From an uncultured Acetatifactor sp. (GTDB lineage Bacteria; Bacillota; Clostridia; Lachnospirales; Lachnospiraceae), in contig CAJTLR010000048.1 in assembly GCA_910577185.1 (NCBI GenBank), positions 1 through 24,333 of the forward strand: DNA of 24,333 bases, written 5' to 3'. Positions 23,927 to 24,333 of the stretch are shown here, piece after piece (within the stretch, counting starts at the first letter, position 1; each line of letters opens with the position of its first letter). A program made the position numbers and the translations under genes. Under the pieces are notes generated by a model, which was given only the letters and a program-made list of their open reading frames with translations, did no database searches and had not been told where the DNA came from.

Positions 23927-24333
23927 TCACCAGCCCTGTTTCTTTTTCTTCTTTTTAGGAAAGGAAAACGGTATTCCCTTTTCACTTCCATCCATTCTAA
24001 CGTCACGGGCTTTTGCCGCACGCTTTTCTTCCCGCTCACGTTTCCGGCGGCTGTCACGGCTCTCCACACGTTCGCGCTCCCGGCGGCCACGGCCTTCCTC
24101 ACGCCCGTGCTTTCTGCGGCTCTCGCCTTCGCCTCTGCGGCCTTCCCGTTCTTCTCCGCGCTCACGTCTCCTGCGGCTCTCACGGTTTTCTACTTCCTCA
24201 CGGTCTTCCCCGCGCTCGCGCCTTCTGCGGCTCTCACGGTTTTCTACTTCCTCACGGTCTTCCCCGCGCTCGCGCCTTCTGCGGCTCTCACGGTTTTCCC
24301 CTTCCCCGCGGTCTTCCCCGCGCTCACGCCTCC
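23927..24333 (-). CDS. C-terminal part of an arginine/glutamate-rich repeat protein (truncated by the window)
   Basis: An open frame of 134 residues runs from the window edge to a TGA at 23927-23929. It is almost entirely Arg, Glu, Gly and Ser, in 18-residue repeats such as RERGEDREEVENRESRRR. It ends in a hydrophobic-basic patch with six lysines and QGW. Such RGE-rich tails occur on RNA-binding proteins (DEAD-box helicases, RNase R, pseudouridine synthases), and the real domain must lie outside the window. I prefer this frame because its repeats make regular protein sense, it stays open throughout, and its stop is two bases before the ispF ATG. The other minus-strand frames hit stops inside the repeats. 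Confidence 0.7.
   Translation of the reverse strand, partial: RRERGEDRGEGENRESRRRRERGEDREEVENRESRRRRERGEDREEVENRESRRRRERGEEREGRRGEGESRRKHGREEGRGRRERERVESRDSRRKREREEKRAAKARDVRMDGSEKGIPFSFPKKKKKKQGW
24181..24288. repeat. Perfect 54-bp tandem repeat inside the arginine-rich gene
   Basis: Bases 24181-24234 and 24235-24288 are identical 54-base units, each coding 18 residues. Changed copies flank them on both sides (24289-24333 and the bases just left of 24181). Perfect identity suggests recent expansion, and the copy number may vary between strains. Confidence 0.9.

Noticed and set aside
23902..24183. 93-codon minus-strand frame overlapping the ispF start
   Set aside because: It is closed by a TAG inside the 54-bp repeats, and the neighbouring frame gives regular charged repeats and stays open to the window edge.

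Overview
The window looks like chromosome of an anaerobic, spore-forming Firmicute, most likely of the Lachnospiraceae (Clostridia). This is inferred from a double-domain 2-hydroxyacyl-CoA dehydratase activase, rubrerythrin, the sporulation sigma factor SigH, Mini-ribonuclease 3, a cysteine T-box leader, strong AGGAGG ribosome sites and moderately high GC with AT-rich promoters. No phage, transposase, tRNA, rRNA or CRISPR array was seen.

Left part, plus strand (1-5173): a 1427-residue activase/dehydratase-like protein, then a 279-base gap holding an unusually well-folded RNA or inverted-repeat structure, then rubrerythrin. Rubrerythrin meets the minus-strand genes tail to tail, the stop codons sharing four bases. 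From there everything runs on the minus strand.

Minus strand, in window order: an MFS transporter and a MATE transporter (one operon, MATE first, with a promoter near 7809-7837). A 398-base gap follows with an 86-bp tandem repeat and a terminator. Next come a 79-residue coiled-coil protein, a SNF2 helicase with a degenerate N-terminal zinc motif, and a PatB/MalY beta C-S lyase with its own promoter. A TetR regulator sits behind a large RND efflux permease. The permease has a consensus promoter with a palindrome just downstream, the likely operator. It also carries a roughly 330-residue coiled-coil insertion in the docking region, perhaps a built-in substitute for an adaptor.

Right part (18636-23251): a conserved Firmicute housekeeping operon read leftward as cysE, cysS, mrnC, rlmB, sigH. 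It is headed by a TTGACA/TATAGT promoter and a cysteine-specific T-box (specifier TGC, terminator stem and U-tract). No terminator was seen inside the operon, so cysteine supply may influence expression as far as SigH. Further upstream is ispF (isoprenoid synthesis) with an extra cysteine-rich C-terminal tail. Its start lies two bases after the stop of a partial gene whose arginine/glutamate-rich end contains perfect 54-bp repeats.

The best candidates for something new are the RND coiled-coil insertion, the structured leader before rubrerythrin, and the 86-bp repeat element. All calls come from reading the sequence and from remembered family features; no database search or folding program was run.
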